32,719 bases of DNA, taken from positions 1-32,719 of the forward strand of contig DAORGW010000008.1 of NCBI GenBank assembly GCA_035356975.1, read 5' to 3'. Source of the DNA: STF1-138 sp035356975 (GTDB lineage Bacteria > Patescibacteriota > Patescibacteriia > UBA1558 > S5-K13). The position numbers were made by a program, and so were the translations under genes. Below, piece after piece: positions 15,157 to 22,208 of the stretch. The notes under the pieces are model-generated. The model made no database searches. It worked only from the letters and a program-made list of their open reading frames with translations, and had not been told where the DNA came from. Every line of letters starts with the position of its first letter. The first letter of the stretch is position 1.

Positions 15157-16227
15157 TTATCGATCACAAATTACATAATGTAAATACTCGATTGTTTTTC
15201 CCTCTTTATAATTTCTATCTTTAGACGCATCTGCTTTAAATCTATTATGGTTTTTTGTAAAAAAATTATATTTTCCTCTTAAACTCATTATTTCTTTTAT
15301 ATCATCTGCACTCATTAAACCCTCATTGTTATAACTTAAAAATATATATTTAACTTTAGCATTAAGAATTAAATTTTTAAAAGAATTTTTAACTTGCGTT
15401 TTGGAACAATATAGTGATTTTTGATTTTTATATTCTCTTAATCCCGTTTTACCATAAATTTTTGGATTGTCATATTTAGCGATAGTTTCTAAAATATGAT
15501 AATTTGTAGCATATTGTCTTTGGTTATATGGGGGATCTAAATATAAAATATCGCCTTTGATTTTTTGAATCACTTTATTAATATCTTCATTAAAAACTTT
15601 ATGATTTTTATCATTAATAATTAATTCAGCAGGTTTTAATATCATACTTTTTGTTGCTGAGTTTTTTAACTTTTTTAAAAATGCTCCATATACAGAAGCT
15701 GTATTTGCAAATTTATCAATTGACTCAATTAATGAAGTTAATAAAAAATAATACTCATCTTTATTAATTTTTGATTTTTTTTTCCAATTTTCTATTTTTT
15801 GTCTAATAGCATCACATCTTCTACCATTTTCATCTGAAAAATATTGTCTTTGTATAGATTTATTTTTAGTTCCACCCAAACAATAATTTTTATAAATAAA
15901 TCCTTCTTTGCCGTTAAGCGTATTCAAAAAATTACAAACAATATTGAGTCTATCTTCAATTTTGCTATTTTTTAGATTTTTTACTTCCTTAAATAAACCA
16001 TTAAAAACTAATTTTTCATGATTTCCTATATAATGTCTATTTAAAACATAACTATAATATTGAATATCATTTGCTATTATTTCATAACCCTTCTTTTTAA
16101 AATAAATGCCAACAATTCCAGTTCCAGCGAATAAATCACAAAAAATATCGCATTTTTTATCAACAACCTTATTTATGGATTCTTCTAGGAACTCTAATAA
16201 TGATAATTTTGAACCTATGTAATTCAT
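15157..16227 (-). CDS. D12-class (Dam-like) adenine-N6 DNA methyltransferase
   Basis: A 356-aa alpha-class DNA methyltransferase. Motif X is NYIGSK at residues 2-7, motif I (SAM binding) is DLFAGTG at 31-37, and the catalytic motif IV is DPPY at 231-234, followed by NQRQYATNYH. The long stretch between motifs I and IV (about 190 aa) is the target-recognition region. The RQYxxNYH extension after DPPY reminds me of the D12 methylases of type IIS systems such as FokI. It starts 2 nt after the stop of the nuclease gene, so it is co-translated or co-transcribed with it. Two different methylases beside one nuclease suggest an asymmetric recognition site. Confidence 0.9.
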   Translation of the reverse strand: MNYIGSKLSLLEFLEESINKVVDKKCDIFCDLFAGTGIVGIYFKKKGYEIIANDIQYYSYVLNRHYIGNHEKLVFNGLFKEVKNLKNSKIEDRLNIVCNFLNTLNGKEGFIYKNYCLGGTKNKSIQRQYFSDENGRRCDAIRQKIENWKKKSKINKDEYYFLLTSLIESIDKFANTASVYGAFLKKLKNSATKSMILKPAELIINDKNHKVFNEDINKVIQKIKGDILYLDPPYNQRQYATNYHILETIAKYDNPKIYGKTGLREYKNQKSLYCSKTQVKNSFKNLILNAKVKYIFLSYNNEGLMSADDIKEIMSLRGKYNFFTKNHNRFKADASKDRNYKEGKTIEYLHYVICDR

Positions 16228-16229
16228 AG

Positions 16230-17399
16230 CTAGTATTCTATTTTTTCAAAAATTAAATTATTTTGGTCCACGTGATATTCTATGTATTGTAAACTTTCAC
16301 ATCTATTAGAATTACGAGTATTAAAATCAACAAATGTTGCAATAATTTTTTCGTATTTATCTGTATTTTTATCATTAATTCTTTTTGAAATTAACATTGG
16401 ATGAACATCACTTTGTCTATTTGGTGTATAATATTGTTCTATCCAGTCTATGTACCTCTGTATTTGTTTAGTATTAATTATATCAGCTTCTACGGCCTTT
16501 AATTCTATTGGTATTAGAATTCTCTGATCATTAACTTTATTTGAAATCATAATGTCAATTCTTTGCATACCGACCCCACAAGAAACCTCATTTCCAAGCC
16601 ATTCAATTTCTATACCATTTTCCAAAACACAACAATCCAATAAATTATTAATACCCAATCCAATATTTTTGACAATATATGCCTGTAAATGAGTCTCAAA
16701 GGATTTATTTGATAAATATTTAGAAATTAATCTTGGGAGTACATTTATTTCTTCTCTTCTGCCAGAGTAATTATTTATATTTTCATTGGTTAAAACAATT
16801 TTTTGACTATCTTTATCAAAAGATAATTTATGATTATCAATGTGTATTTCTTGCCTTGAGTTTTTATCTCTAATTAACTGACATAATTTTTCAGATTCAT
16901 AAATTGTTATCATTGTATTCCCTCTATTACCTTTTAATTTACGATAAATTAGACTCCATAACATTTGGTTTGGAGATTGTATATTCTTTATTTCATCTAG
17001 TGCCTCCCACTCAGTAACACCCTCAGAATAGACTTTATATGGTTCTATTAACACTCTAAATGTTAATGATTTTTCAAGTTCCGTACCTAAATATTGATCA
17101 TTGTCATTATTATCTAAAAATGATGCGTCTTCTTTAGCTCTAAATATTCCAAAAAATTTACCTTCAAAAATTTTTTTAGAAAAGTCTTGTTGTAAATAAA
17201 ATAAAATTTGATCACCGCGCCTTATTCTACTTATATCTGCTATCATTCCACACAACATATTTTCTTTTGTTTGATGTAGAGATGTGGTTGTTGCATCATT
17301 AAAATCAATATAATTATCTTTTGCTCCAGTTCCTGCAAAAAGATACTCCAAATGAATTTTAAAAGTAGTTGAATCAACTATAAATACATGTGTTGTCAT
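16230..17399 (-). CDS. Putative restriction endonuclease with PUA/EVE-like N-domain and PD-(D/E)xK C-domain
   Basis: A 389-aa protein. Residues about 1-170 resemble the EVE/PUA superfamily: a strand-rich start, RRGDQILFYLQ at 60-70, FEGKFFGIFRA at 78-88, and a later GNRGNTMI segment. Such domains can flip out and read modified bases. Residues about 210-320 look like a NucS/RecB-type nuclease: R280-I-D282 in a strand, then IPIELK with E299 and K301, followed by a QIQRYIDW helix. That gives the D, E-x-K active site. The gene lies 4 nt after methyltransferase 1 and 2 nt before methyltransferase 2. The best reading is the restriction subunit of a type II, possibly IIS, system. A modification-dependent nuclease is the alternative. 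Confidence 0.75.
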   Translation of the reverse strand: MTTHVFIVDSTTFKIHLEYLFAGTGAKDNYIDFNDATTTSLHQTKENMLCGMIADISRIRRGDQILFYLQQDFSKKIFEGKFFGIFRAKEDASFLDNNDNDQYLGTELEKSLTFRVLIEPYKVYSEGVTEWEALDEIKNIQSPNQMLWSLIYRKLKGNRGNTMITIYESEKLCQLIRDKNSRQEIHIDNHKLSFDKDSQKIVLTNENINNYSGRREEINVLPRLISKYLSNKSFETHLQAYIVKNIGLGINNLLDCCVLENGIEIEWLGNEVSCGVGMQRIDIMISNKVNDQRILIPIELKAVEADIINTKQIQRYIDWIEQYYTPNRQSDVHPMLISKRINDKNTDKYEKIIATFVDFNTRNSNRCESLQYIEYHVDQNNLIFEKIEY

Positions 17400-17403
17400 A
17401 ATT

Positions 17404-18186
17404 TTATTTTTTAAAAATTAATATATATTCATGTTTAAAAATATAATAATCACTAGCAAGTGCTCTATATTTCCATATTGCTTCCTTATTTTGTTTTCCT
17501 CTATTACCGCTCATATTTTTTACAATAATACTTTTTAAAGTCAAGCCTAATTTTTGAGCTTCATTCATACAATAAAATCCCAAAGGAATCCATTTACTAT
17601 TAGCATATTTATCGCCAATAACAATTGCTAAATATCTTTTATCTTCCAAAATTGAAAGAGTATTTTGTAAAACTAATTTAAATTTTTCTAAAAAGTCTTC
17701 TAGTGATTTTGCATTGGATAAATCTTTATTTGATTTTGAAAACTTTATTATATCAAAATATGGTGGATGAAGAATGGCCAATTGCGCTTTATTTTTTCTA
17801 CGCTTTTTTAAAGATTCTTGGATTTTATCAAATGTTATTTGTTTAGTACTATCACCAGTTACTAATATAGAAAAATTATTTTTACCATCTAAATTATTTT
17901 TTATTTTTGATATCAAACTTTTTTGTATATCAATTCCTACAAAATTTCTTTTTAAGCTCTCTGCCTCATAAGCAGTTGTTCCACTTCCAACAAATGGATC
18001 AAAAATGATATCACTCTTCTTTGTATATCTTAAAATTAACTGTCTTGGTATTTGTGGAACAAAATTTCCATGATAAAAACCGTCGTGTTTTCCTGTTTTG
18101 TCTCTTTCTGGAATAATCCAAAGACTATCAGTCCAAACTTCTGATTTTTTCCATTTATTTAAATCTATATTATTAAAAATAGGCAT
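17404..18186 (-). CDS. N4/N6 (amino-) DNA methyltransferase with HPPY motif
   Basis: A 260-aa DNA methylase of the N4/N6 family (PF01555-like). An N-terminal HGNFVPQIPRQLI segment (39-51) leads into motif I DPFVGSGTT (63-71) and VGIDI (83-87). The catalytic motif IV reads HPPY (140-143) in place of the common DPPY, NPPY or SPPY. The C-terminus carries KNMSGNRGK and ends in a beta strand. The motif order (I before IV, little between) is not that of the Dam/D12 class, so the two methylases are of different type. It is the first enzyme of the operon, 39 nt after a 52-aa ORF and about 215 nt downstream of the SAM riboswitch terminator. Confidence 0.85.
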   Translation of the reverse strand: MPIFNNIDLNKWKKSEVWTDSLWIIPERDKTGKHDGFYHGNFVPQIPRQLILRYTKKSDIIFDPFVGSGTTAYEAESLKRNFVGIDIQKSLISKIKNNLDGKNNFSILVTGDSTKQITFDKIQESLKKRRKNKAQLAILHPPYFDIIKFSKSNKDLSNAKSLEDFLEKFKLVLQNTLSILEDKRYLAIVIGDKYANSKWIPLGFYCMNEAQKLGLTLKSIIVKNMSGNRGKQNKEAIWKYRALASDYYIFKHEYILIFKK

Positions 18187-18225
18187 AGTATTATAGATCT
18201 ATTCTCCCACAAATTATTTCAAAAA

Positions 18226-18384
18226 TCAATCTGTCTTATTTTTATAATTTGTTTCCTTTGGAAGTCTTATTGTTATTATTGCTTCCTCCATATCGCTTTC
18301 CTCTGGGTCTTCTGCTGGTTCCATTAACGCTTTATTTACTTCTTCCCAAGTCATAGGTTTTTTCTTATTTTTATTGTTTTTCAT
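18226..18384 (-). CDS. 52-aa ORF, first gene after the SAM riboswitch
   Basis: Runs from ATG 18384 to TGA 18226-18228. It begins with a Lys/Asn-rich stretch, then MTWEEVNKAL, a cluster of acidic residues (EPAEDPEES) and AIITIRLPKET. The last segment resembles the first strand of a ribbon-helix-helix protein (ITIRLPxE), but the two helices are missing. It could be a short acidic regulator, a remnant of a larger regulator, or a spacer ORF. The ATG lies 18 nt past the riboswitch terminator, without SD, in the same orientation as the methylase genes. I cannot assign a function, but its position makes it a direct candidate target of the riboswitch. Confidence 0.5.
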   Translation of the reverse strand: MKNNKNKKKPMTWEEVNKALMEPAEDPEESDMEEAIITIRLPKETNYKNKTD

Positions 18385-18402
18385 AATTTTGTAATTAATA
18401 AT

Positions 18403-18431
18403 AAAAAATCTCTTCCCGACTTTGGAAAGAG
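18403..18431 (-). terminator. Riboswitch terminator
   Basis: On the minus strand CTCTTTCC (18424-18431) pairs with GGGAAGAG (18410-18417), eight base pairs with one G-U, followed by A and six T (18403-18408). It is the terminator half of the SAM-I riboswitch expression platform. CTCTTTC can instead pair with GAAGGAG at 18446-18452. Confidence 0.85.
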
Positions 18432-18436
18432 CTATA

Positions 18437-18477
18437 TTGTTTATCCTCCTTCGCTAAAGCTTCGGCGCGATAAACAA
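18437..18477 (-). promoter_or_regulatory. Switching region of the riboswitch expression platform
   Basis: TTGTTTATC (18469-18477) and GATAAACAA (18437-18445) form a perfect 9-bp hairpin that encloses GAAGGAG (18446-18452). TTTATC within the first arm can instead pair with the 3' strand of aptamer P1 (GATAAA, 18488-18493). That would free GAAGGAG to pair with the terminator arm CTCTTTC. The arms thus support two exclusive folds, one terminating and one antiterminating. Confidence 0.65.
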
Positions 18478-18487
18478 AAAATCGATC

Positions 18488-18595
18488 TTTATCTCTCCCA
18501 AAATTGGGCTGGAATTGGCACCTTCTTGAACTATCACATTCAAGGGTTGTCGAACGGATCATTGGGCCAGTGCCCTAACCGTCACTCTTGATAAA
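18488..18595 (-). promoter_or_regulatory. SAM-I (S-box) riboswitch aptamer
   Basis: Reading the minus strand, all elements of the SAM-I aptamer appear in order. P1 is TTTATC/GATAAA (18590-18595 with 18488-18493), followed by the AAGAG that opens the junction. P2 is GACGG/CCGTT (18579-18583 with 18553-18557) around GGGCACTGGCCC (18564-18575), then ACAACC. P3 is CTTGAA/TTCAAG (18539-18544 with 18525-18530). The conserved AAGGTGCCAATTCC follows, with GGTGCCAATTCC at 18511-18522. P4 is CCCAA/TTGGG (18504-18508 with 18497-18501), then AGAGATAAA. The GGTGCxAAxTCC and CTGGCCC signatures match the family consensus closely. A terminator follows, so it probably turns transcription off when SAM is bound. 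Confidence 0.93.
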
Positions 18596-18806
18596 TAAAC
18601 TATTAAATTGTACTTATACTTTTATGCTAGCATTTTTTAAGCTAAAAAGCAATCTACGAATAAATCACGATGCCAATATACGAATGTGTACTAATAATAC
18701 AAATAATAATACTAATTATATTAATAAGAAAGAGATTTGAGAAAACGTTGTTTTAATAAACAAAAAATGGGGAAGTTACCCAAGATTTTGTATTATTTAT
18801 TATCTA

Positions 18807-18835
18807 TTGAACTGTGGATAAGTTTGTGATATATT
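18807..18835 (+). promoter_or_regulatory. Promoter of a short RNA near NYN2
   Basis: TTGAAC (18807-18812), 17 nt, TATATT (18830-18835), preceded by TG one base upstream (extended -10). The region 18600-18806 upstream holds no convincing gene; it is AT-rich spacer that should include the riboswitch promoter on the other strand. Confidence 0.55.
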
Positions 18836-18841
18836 TAAATT

Positions 18842-18916
18842 GTCTTTCAGTTATCTCATATGACTGAAAAGGTACTACATCCAAGGATCACCTTTCTCGC
18901 GAAGGGTGATTTTTTA
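18842..18916 (+). ncRNA. Candidate small RNA with terminator, convergent to NYN2
   Basis: About 75 nt between a sigma70-like start and a T-run. It holds a hairpin TTTCAGT/ACTGAAA (18845-18851, 18863-18869), a single-stranded linker, and a terminator hairpin ATCACCTTT/AAGGGTGAT (18887-18895, 18902-18910) with six T. No ORF fits inside. It could be a stand-alone small RNA. The terminator hairpin lies 15 nt beyond the NYN2 stop, but on the minus strand it is followed by a weaker U-tract, so a pure NYN2 terminator is less likely. RNA family not recognised. Confidence 0.5.
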
Positions 18917-18925
18917 TGTCTTTTT

Positions 18926-19480
18926 TTATTCTTTTCTATATTTTAATTCAGGTCCCCAAATATCCTCATTAATTAAAAGAATATCATAATAACCATCACT
19001 ACCTGTTCTTAATTCTTCTGAAATATTATTTTTTGAAGAAAAGACATATACCTTTTTCTTACTATTTCTTAAATGTGCTACTAGTGCAAGAAAATCTGAA
19101 TCTCCACTAAACAAAATTGCTGTATTGTATTTATCTATATGAAACATAGCGTCAATTGTAATTTCTACATCCATATTTCCCTTTTCTTGAATAATATCTT
19201 CGGAATTTGTAGTTAAATGTATTCTTTTTAATTCTTTTTTTCTAACTTCAAAACCAAGACCTTTTTTCAAAAAAGTATAAAATTTATGTTTTGGATTTAA
19301 GTCATAATTTCTTGTACCTTCTGCTGGATACGCAGTATAATAAAAAATTTTTAATTCCTTTGCTTGAAACTTATTTTGTAAATATTGATTTAATTTTTCA
19401 AAATCAAATAATTTACCCTTAACTTTTTGGGCTTCCCACACATTAGAAGCGTCTATAAAGACATATACAATATTATTCAT
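18926..19480 (-). CDS. Second NYN-domain putative RNase
   Basis: A 184-aa NYN/LabA-like protein, distinct from the one at 12685. Metal-site acidic residues are visible in FIDASN (D9), NMDVEITIDAM in the middle and FSGDSDFLALV near residues 127-137, followed by the KKVYVFSS strand. An extra loop with a GTRNYDLNPKHKF segment is not seen in NYN1. It should be a metal-dependent RNase; the target is unknown. It lies downstream of uvrA with a terminator between them and ends convergently with a candidate small RNA. No SD is present. Confidence 0.87.
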   Translation of the reverse strand: MNNIVYVFIDASNVWEAQKVKGKLFDFEKLNQYLQNKFQAKELKIFYYTAYPAEGTRNYDLNPKHKFYTFLKKGLGFEVRKKELKRIHLTTNSEDIIQEKGNMDVEITIDAMFHIDKYNTAILFSGDSDFLALVAHLRNSKKKVYVFSSKNNISEELRTGSDGYYDILLINEDIWGPELKYRKE

Positions 19481-19502
19481 TTTATTAATTTTTTAAAAAT
19501 AA

Positions 19503-19525
19503 AAAAGTCACCTTGGCGACCTTTT
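19503..19525 (-). terminator. Terminator after uvrA
   Basis: On the minus strand AAAAGGTCGCC pairs imperfectly with GGTGACTTTT (one bulge, one mismatch) and continues into TTTTTTATTTTT. It separates uvrA from NYN2. Confidence 0.65.
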
Positions 19526-19564
19526 ATTATCTTACAACTTTTATTTTAAAATGCAATATGTGAA

Positions 19565-22063
19565 TTATTTCTTTAGATAAGGTTTTAAATAAATTCCCGT
19601 TACACTCTTCTCATTACTGACAACCTGCTCGGGTGTTCCATAAGCAATTACTCGACCTCCATTTTCTCCACCATCATGTCCAAGGTCTATTATATAATCC
19701 ATTGATTTTATAACATGTAAATTATGCTCAATAATAAGAATTGTGTTTCCACGTTCTACAAGTTTGTTTAACACGTGAAGCAACAATTCAATATCATGAT
19801 AATGAAGTCCTGTTGTTGGCTCATCTAACAAGTATAGTGTTCGTTTACCCAATGTGTTAGTAAGTTCTTTTGCGAGTTTTATGCGCTGAGCTTCTCCACC
19901 TGAAAGAGTTGTTGCTGATTGACCTAATTTCAAATATCCAAGCCCAACTTCTATAAGAACTTTTAATTTATCAGTTATAAAGTAATTTCCATCAAAAAGT
20001 TTATATGCCTCATCAATTGTGAGGTCTAGCACATCAGCAATACTGTGATTTTTGTATTTTACTTGTAATGTTTCTCTGTTAAATCTTTTGCCGTGACATA
20101 CTTCACACTCAACAAGAACTGGTGGTAAAAAGTGCATTTCAATTAGGTTAAATCCTGCGCCTGAACATGCTTCACATCTTCCACCTGCGCGATTAAATGA
20201 AAAACGACTCAATGTATATGCTCTTTCACGAGATTCAGGAAGCTCTGCAAAAAATTCTCTAATTGGTGAAAATATTCCAGTGTATGTTGCTGGATTTGAG
20301 CGTGGAGTACGACCTATTGGTGATTGATTTATAATTACTAATTTATCAACATATTCCAATCCTTTTATTTCTTTTACATTTTCTAAATTTGGTTTTCCAG
20401 GTCTGTGCATTATTTTTGTTACGTTTTTGTAAAGCACATCATAAATAAGAGATGACTTTCCACTTCCTGAAACACCAGTTATTCCAATCATTCTTCCAAG
20501 TGGAATTTCAACATTTACTCCTTTTAAATTATTTGCTTTTGCTCCAATAATCTTCAGTGTTCCTTTATTTTTATCACGACGATGTGCTGGTAATTCAATT
20601 TTTCTTTCACCTTTTAAATACTGAAGTGTTAAAGATTTATCAAACTTTTTATTCTTAGAATCTAATAAATCAAGAGTTTCACCAATTGCTACAACTTCTC
20701 CACCATGTACACCTGCAAGTGGGCCTAAATCAACTAAATAATCTGATTCAAGAATAGTTCTCTCATCATGCTCTACAATTACTACAGTGTTGTTTTTATC
20801 TCTTAACGCTTTTAAAGTTTCAATTAATCTATCAGTATCTCTTTCATGAAGTCCAATTGTTGGCTCATCAAGAACATAAAGAGTACGAGATAAATGTGAT
20901 CCAATCTGTGATGATAATCTGATTCTTTGAGCTTCTCCACCAGAGAGAGTTTCAGCCTCTCTATCAAGAGACAAATAATGAAGTCCTACTTTTAATAAAA
21001 ATTCATATCTATTTATAATTTGACGCACAACTAAATCTGCAATTTCAGTTTGCCGTTTTGTCATTTTTTCTTGAAAGTGTTTAAAAAATTCTACTGCTTT
21101 GTCAATTGTTAAATTGCAAACTTCTGCAATATTTTTTTTGTTTATGCGAACTGAAAGTGCTTCATCACGAAGTCGAAGTCCATGACATTTGTCACATATT
21201 TTTCCTCTAAAACCAACTTTTCCAAGACCAAAACATGTTTGGCATGCGCCATGAGGAGAATTAAATGAAAATAATCTTGGCTCTACTTCTGGAAAAGCAA
21301 AATTATCATTTGGACAAGTCCAGTTTGATGATAACAAAAATTCTTCTTTATTTATCTGAACTATTACAAGACCTTTGCTATATGATAGAGCTGATTCTAC
21401 TGCTTCAAAAAGTCGTGTTTCATCAGTTAACATTACTTTATCAACTACCAAATCAATACTGTGCTTTTTCTTTGGGTCTAGTACAATTTTTTCTCGAAGT
21501 GAATGCATTTTTCCATCAACTCTTACTTCTCCATAACCAAGTTTTAGATAATCATAAAGCATTTGATAATATTCACCTTTTCTGTCCATTACTATTGGTG
21601 ACAATATCACTGCAAAGTCTTTATCATTTACTTTTTTAGAAATAATAATATCTATCATTTCCTCAAGTGATAATTTTTCTATTTTTGTTCCACATAATGG
21701 ACAAAACACCTCTCCAACTCTTGCATAAAGAATTCTCAAGTAATCATAAATATCAGTAAGTGTTCCAACTGTGGATCTTGGATTATGCGAAAGTGCTTTT
21801 TGGTCAATTGAAATTGATGGTGCAAGTCCAATTATTTCATCAACATCAGCGGGTTTTTTCTGTCCCAAAAATTGTCTCATGTATGGAGATAGGGACTCAA
21901 CATATTGACGCTGACCTTCAGCAAAAATTGTATCAAAAGCTAAAGATGACTTACCACTGCCGGATAGTCCTGTTATAACTGTTAATTTGTTGTGCGGAAT
22001 CTCGAGGTCAATGTTTTTAAGATTATGCATTCGAGCTCCACGAATTATTATTGATTCAGACAT
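19565..22063 (-). CDS. uvrA: UvrA excision-repair ATPase, short form
   Basis: An 832-aa UvrA (E. coli 940 aa), the damage-sensing ATPase of nucleotide excision repair. Both ABC modules are complete. Walker A is GLSGSGKSS (32-40), with a second GVSGSGKSS near 500. Signature LSGGEAQRI occurs twice, followed by LYVLDEPTIGLH and LYLLDEPTTGLH. The C-terminal zinc module (CEACSGAG, CEVCHGKRF) is intact. In the first zinc site the usual four cysteines are C250, D253, C274 and C277, so one ligand is Asp. A further CxxC (CDKCHG) follows. It forms a repair block with uvrB, separated by an unknown gene and a palindromic repeat. No SD. Confidence 0.96.
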   Translation of the reverse strand: MSESIIIRGARMHNLKNIDLEIPHNKLTVITGLSGSGKSSLAFDTIFAEGQRQYVESLSPYMRQFLGQKKPADVDEIIGLAPSISIDQKALSHNPRSTVGTLTDIYDYLRILYARVGEVFCPLCGTKIEKLSLEEMIDIIISKKVNDKDFAVILSPIVMDRKGEYYQMLYDYLKLGYGEVRVDGKMHSLREKIVLDPKKKHSIDLVVDKVMLTDETRLFEAVESALSYSKGLVIVQINKEEFLLSSNWTCPNDNFAFPEVEPRLFSFNSPHGACQTCFGLGKVGFRGKICDKCHGLRLRDEALSVRINKKNIAEVCNLTIDKAVEFFKHFQEKMTKRQTEIADLVVRQIINRYEFLLKVGLHYLSLDREAETLSGGEAQRIRLSSQIGSHLSRTLYVLDEPTIGLHERDTDRLIETLKALRDKNNTVVIVEHDERTILESDYLVDLGPLAGVHGGEVVAIGETLDLLDSKNKKFDKSLTLQYLKGERKIELPAHRRDKNKGTLKIIGAKANNLKGVNVEIPLGRMIGITGVSGSGKSSLIYDVLYKNVTKIMHRPGKPNLENVKEIKGLEYVDKLVIINQSPIGRTPRSNPATYTGIFSPIREFFAELPESRERAYTLSRFSFNRAGGRCEACSGAGFNLIEMHFLPPVLVECEVCHGKRFNRETLQVKYKNHSIADVLDLTIDEAYKLFDGNYFITDKLKVLIEVGLGYLKLGQSATTLSGGEAQRIKLAKELTNTLGKRTLYLLDEPTTGLHYHDIELLLHVLNKLVERGNTILIIEHNLHVIKSMDYIIDLGHDGGENGGRVIAYGTPEQVVSNEKSVTGIYLKPYLKK

Positions 22064-22094
22064 ATTTTAATTGTGTAATAAATATATTAAATAA

Positions 22095-22208
22095 TTTTTT
22101 TCTCCTCTCTTGTCATTCCGGACTTGATCCGGAATCTCTTAAAGAGAGACTTTCATTTAGATCCTGAATCAAATTCAGGATGACAATGAAAGGAAGAAAA
22201 GAAAAAAA
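22095..22208. repeat. MITE-like palindromic repeat between uvrA and the 22209 gene
   Basis: About 114 bp forming an overall imperfect palindrome. The outer arms are T7-CTCC... and ...GGAAG-A7, and the TTGTCAT/ATGACAA pair sits inside. Within are two strong hairpins, ATTCCGGA/TCCGGAAT (22115-22122, 22128-22135) and ATCCTGAAT/ATTCAGGAT (22161-22169, 22173-22181), and a small TCTCTT/AAGAGA hairpin between them. The TCATTCCGGACTTGATCCGG and ATCCTGAA...TTCAGGAT units resemble intergenic repeats found in many bacterial genomes. It ends exactly at the stop codon of the next gene and could act as a terminator. It contains no ORF. Confidence 0.75.

Noticed and set aside
18670..18756. 28-aa hydrophobic ORF beginning MPIYEC, resembling a small membrane toxin of a type I system
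   Set aside because: No SD, no promoter at the right distance, low-complexity AT-rich codons (runs of ATA/AAT); the ORF is likely by chance. The MPIYE start recalls FmdB-type zinc ribbons, but the cysteines are missing.
18884..18916. Hairpin as the plain terminator of NYN2
   Set aside because: The strong U-tract is on the plus strand, and a plus-strand promoter lies at a fitting distance, so a plus-strand RNA explains it better, although a dual role is possible.
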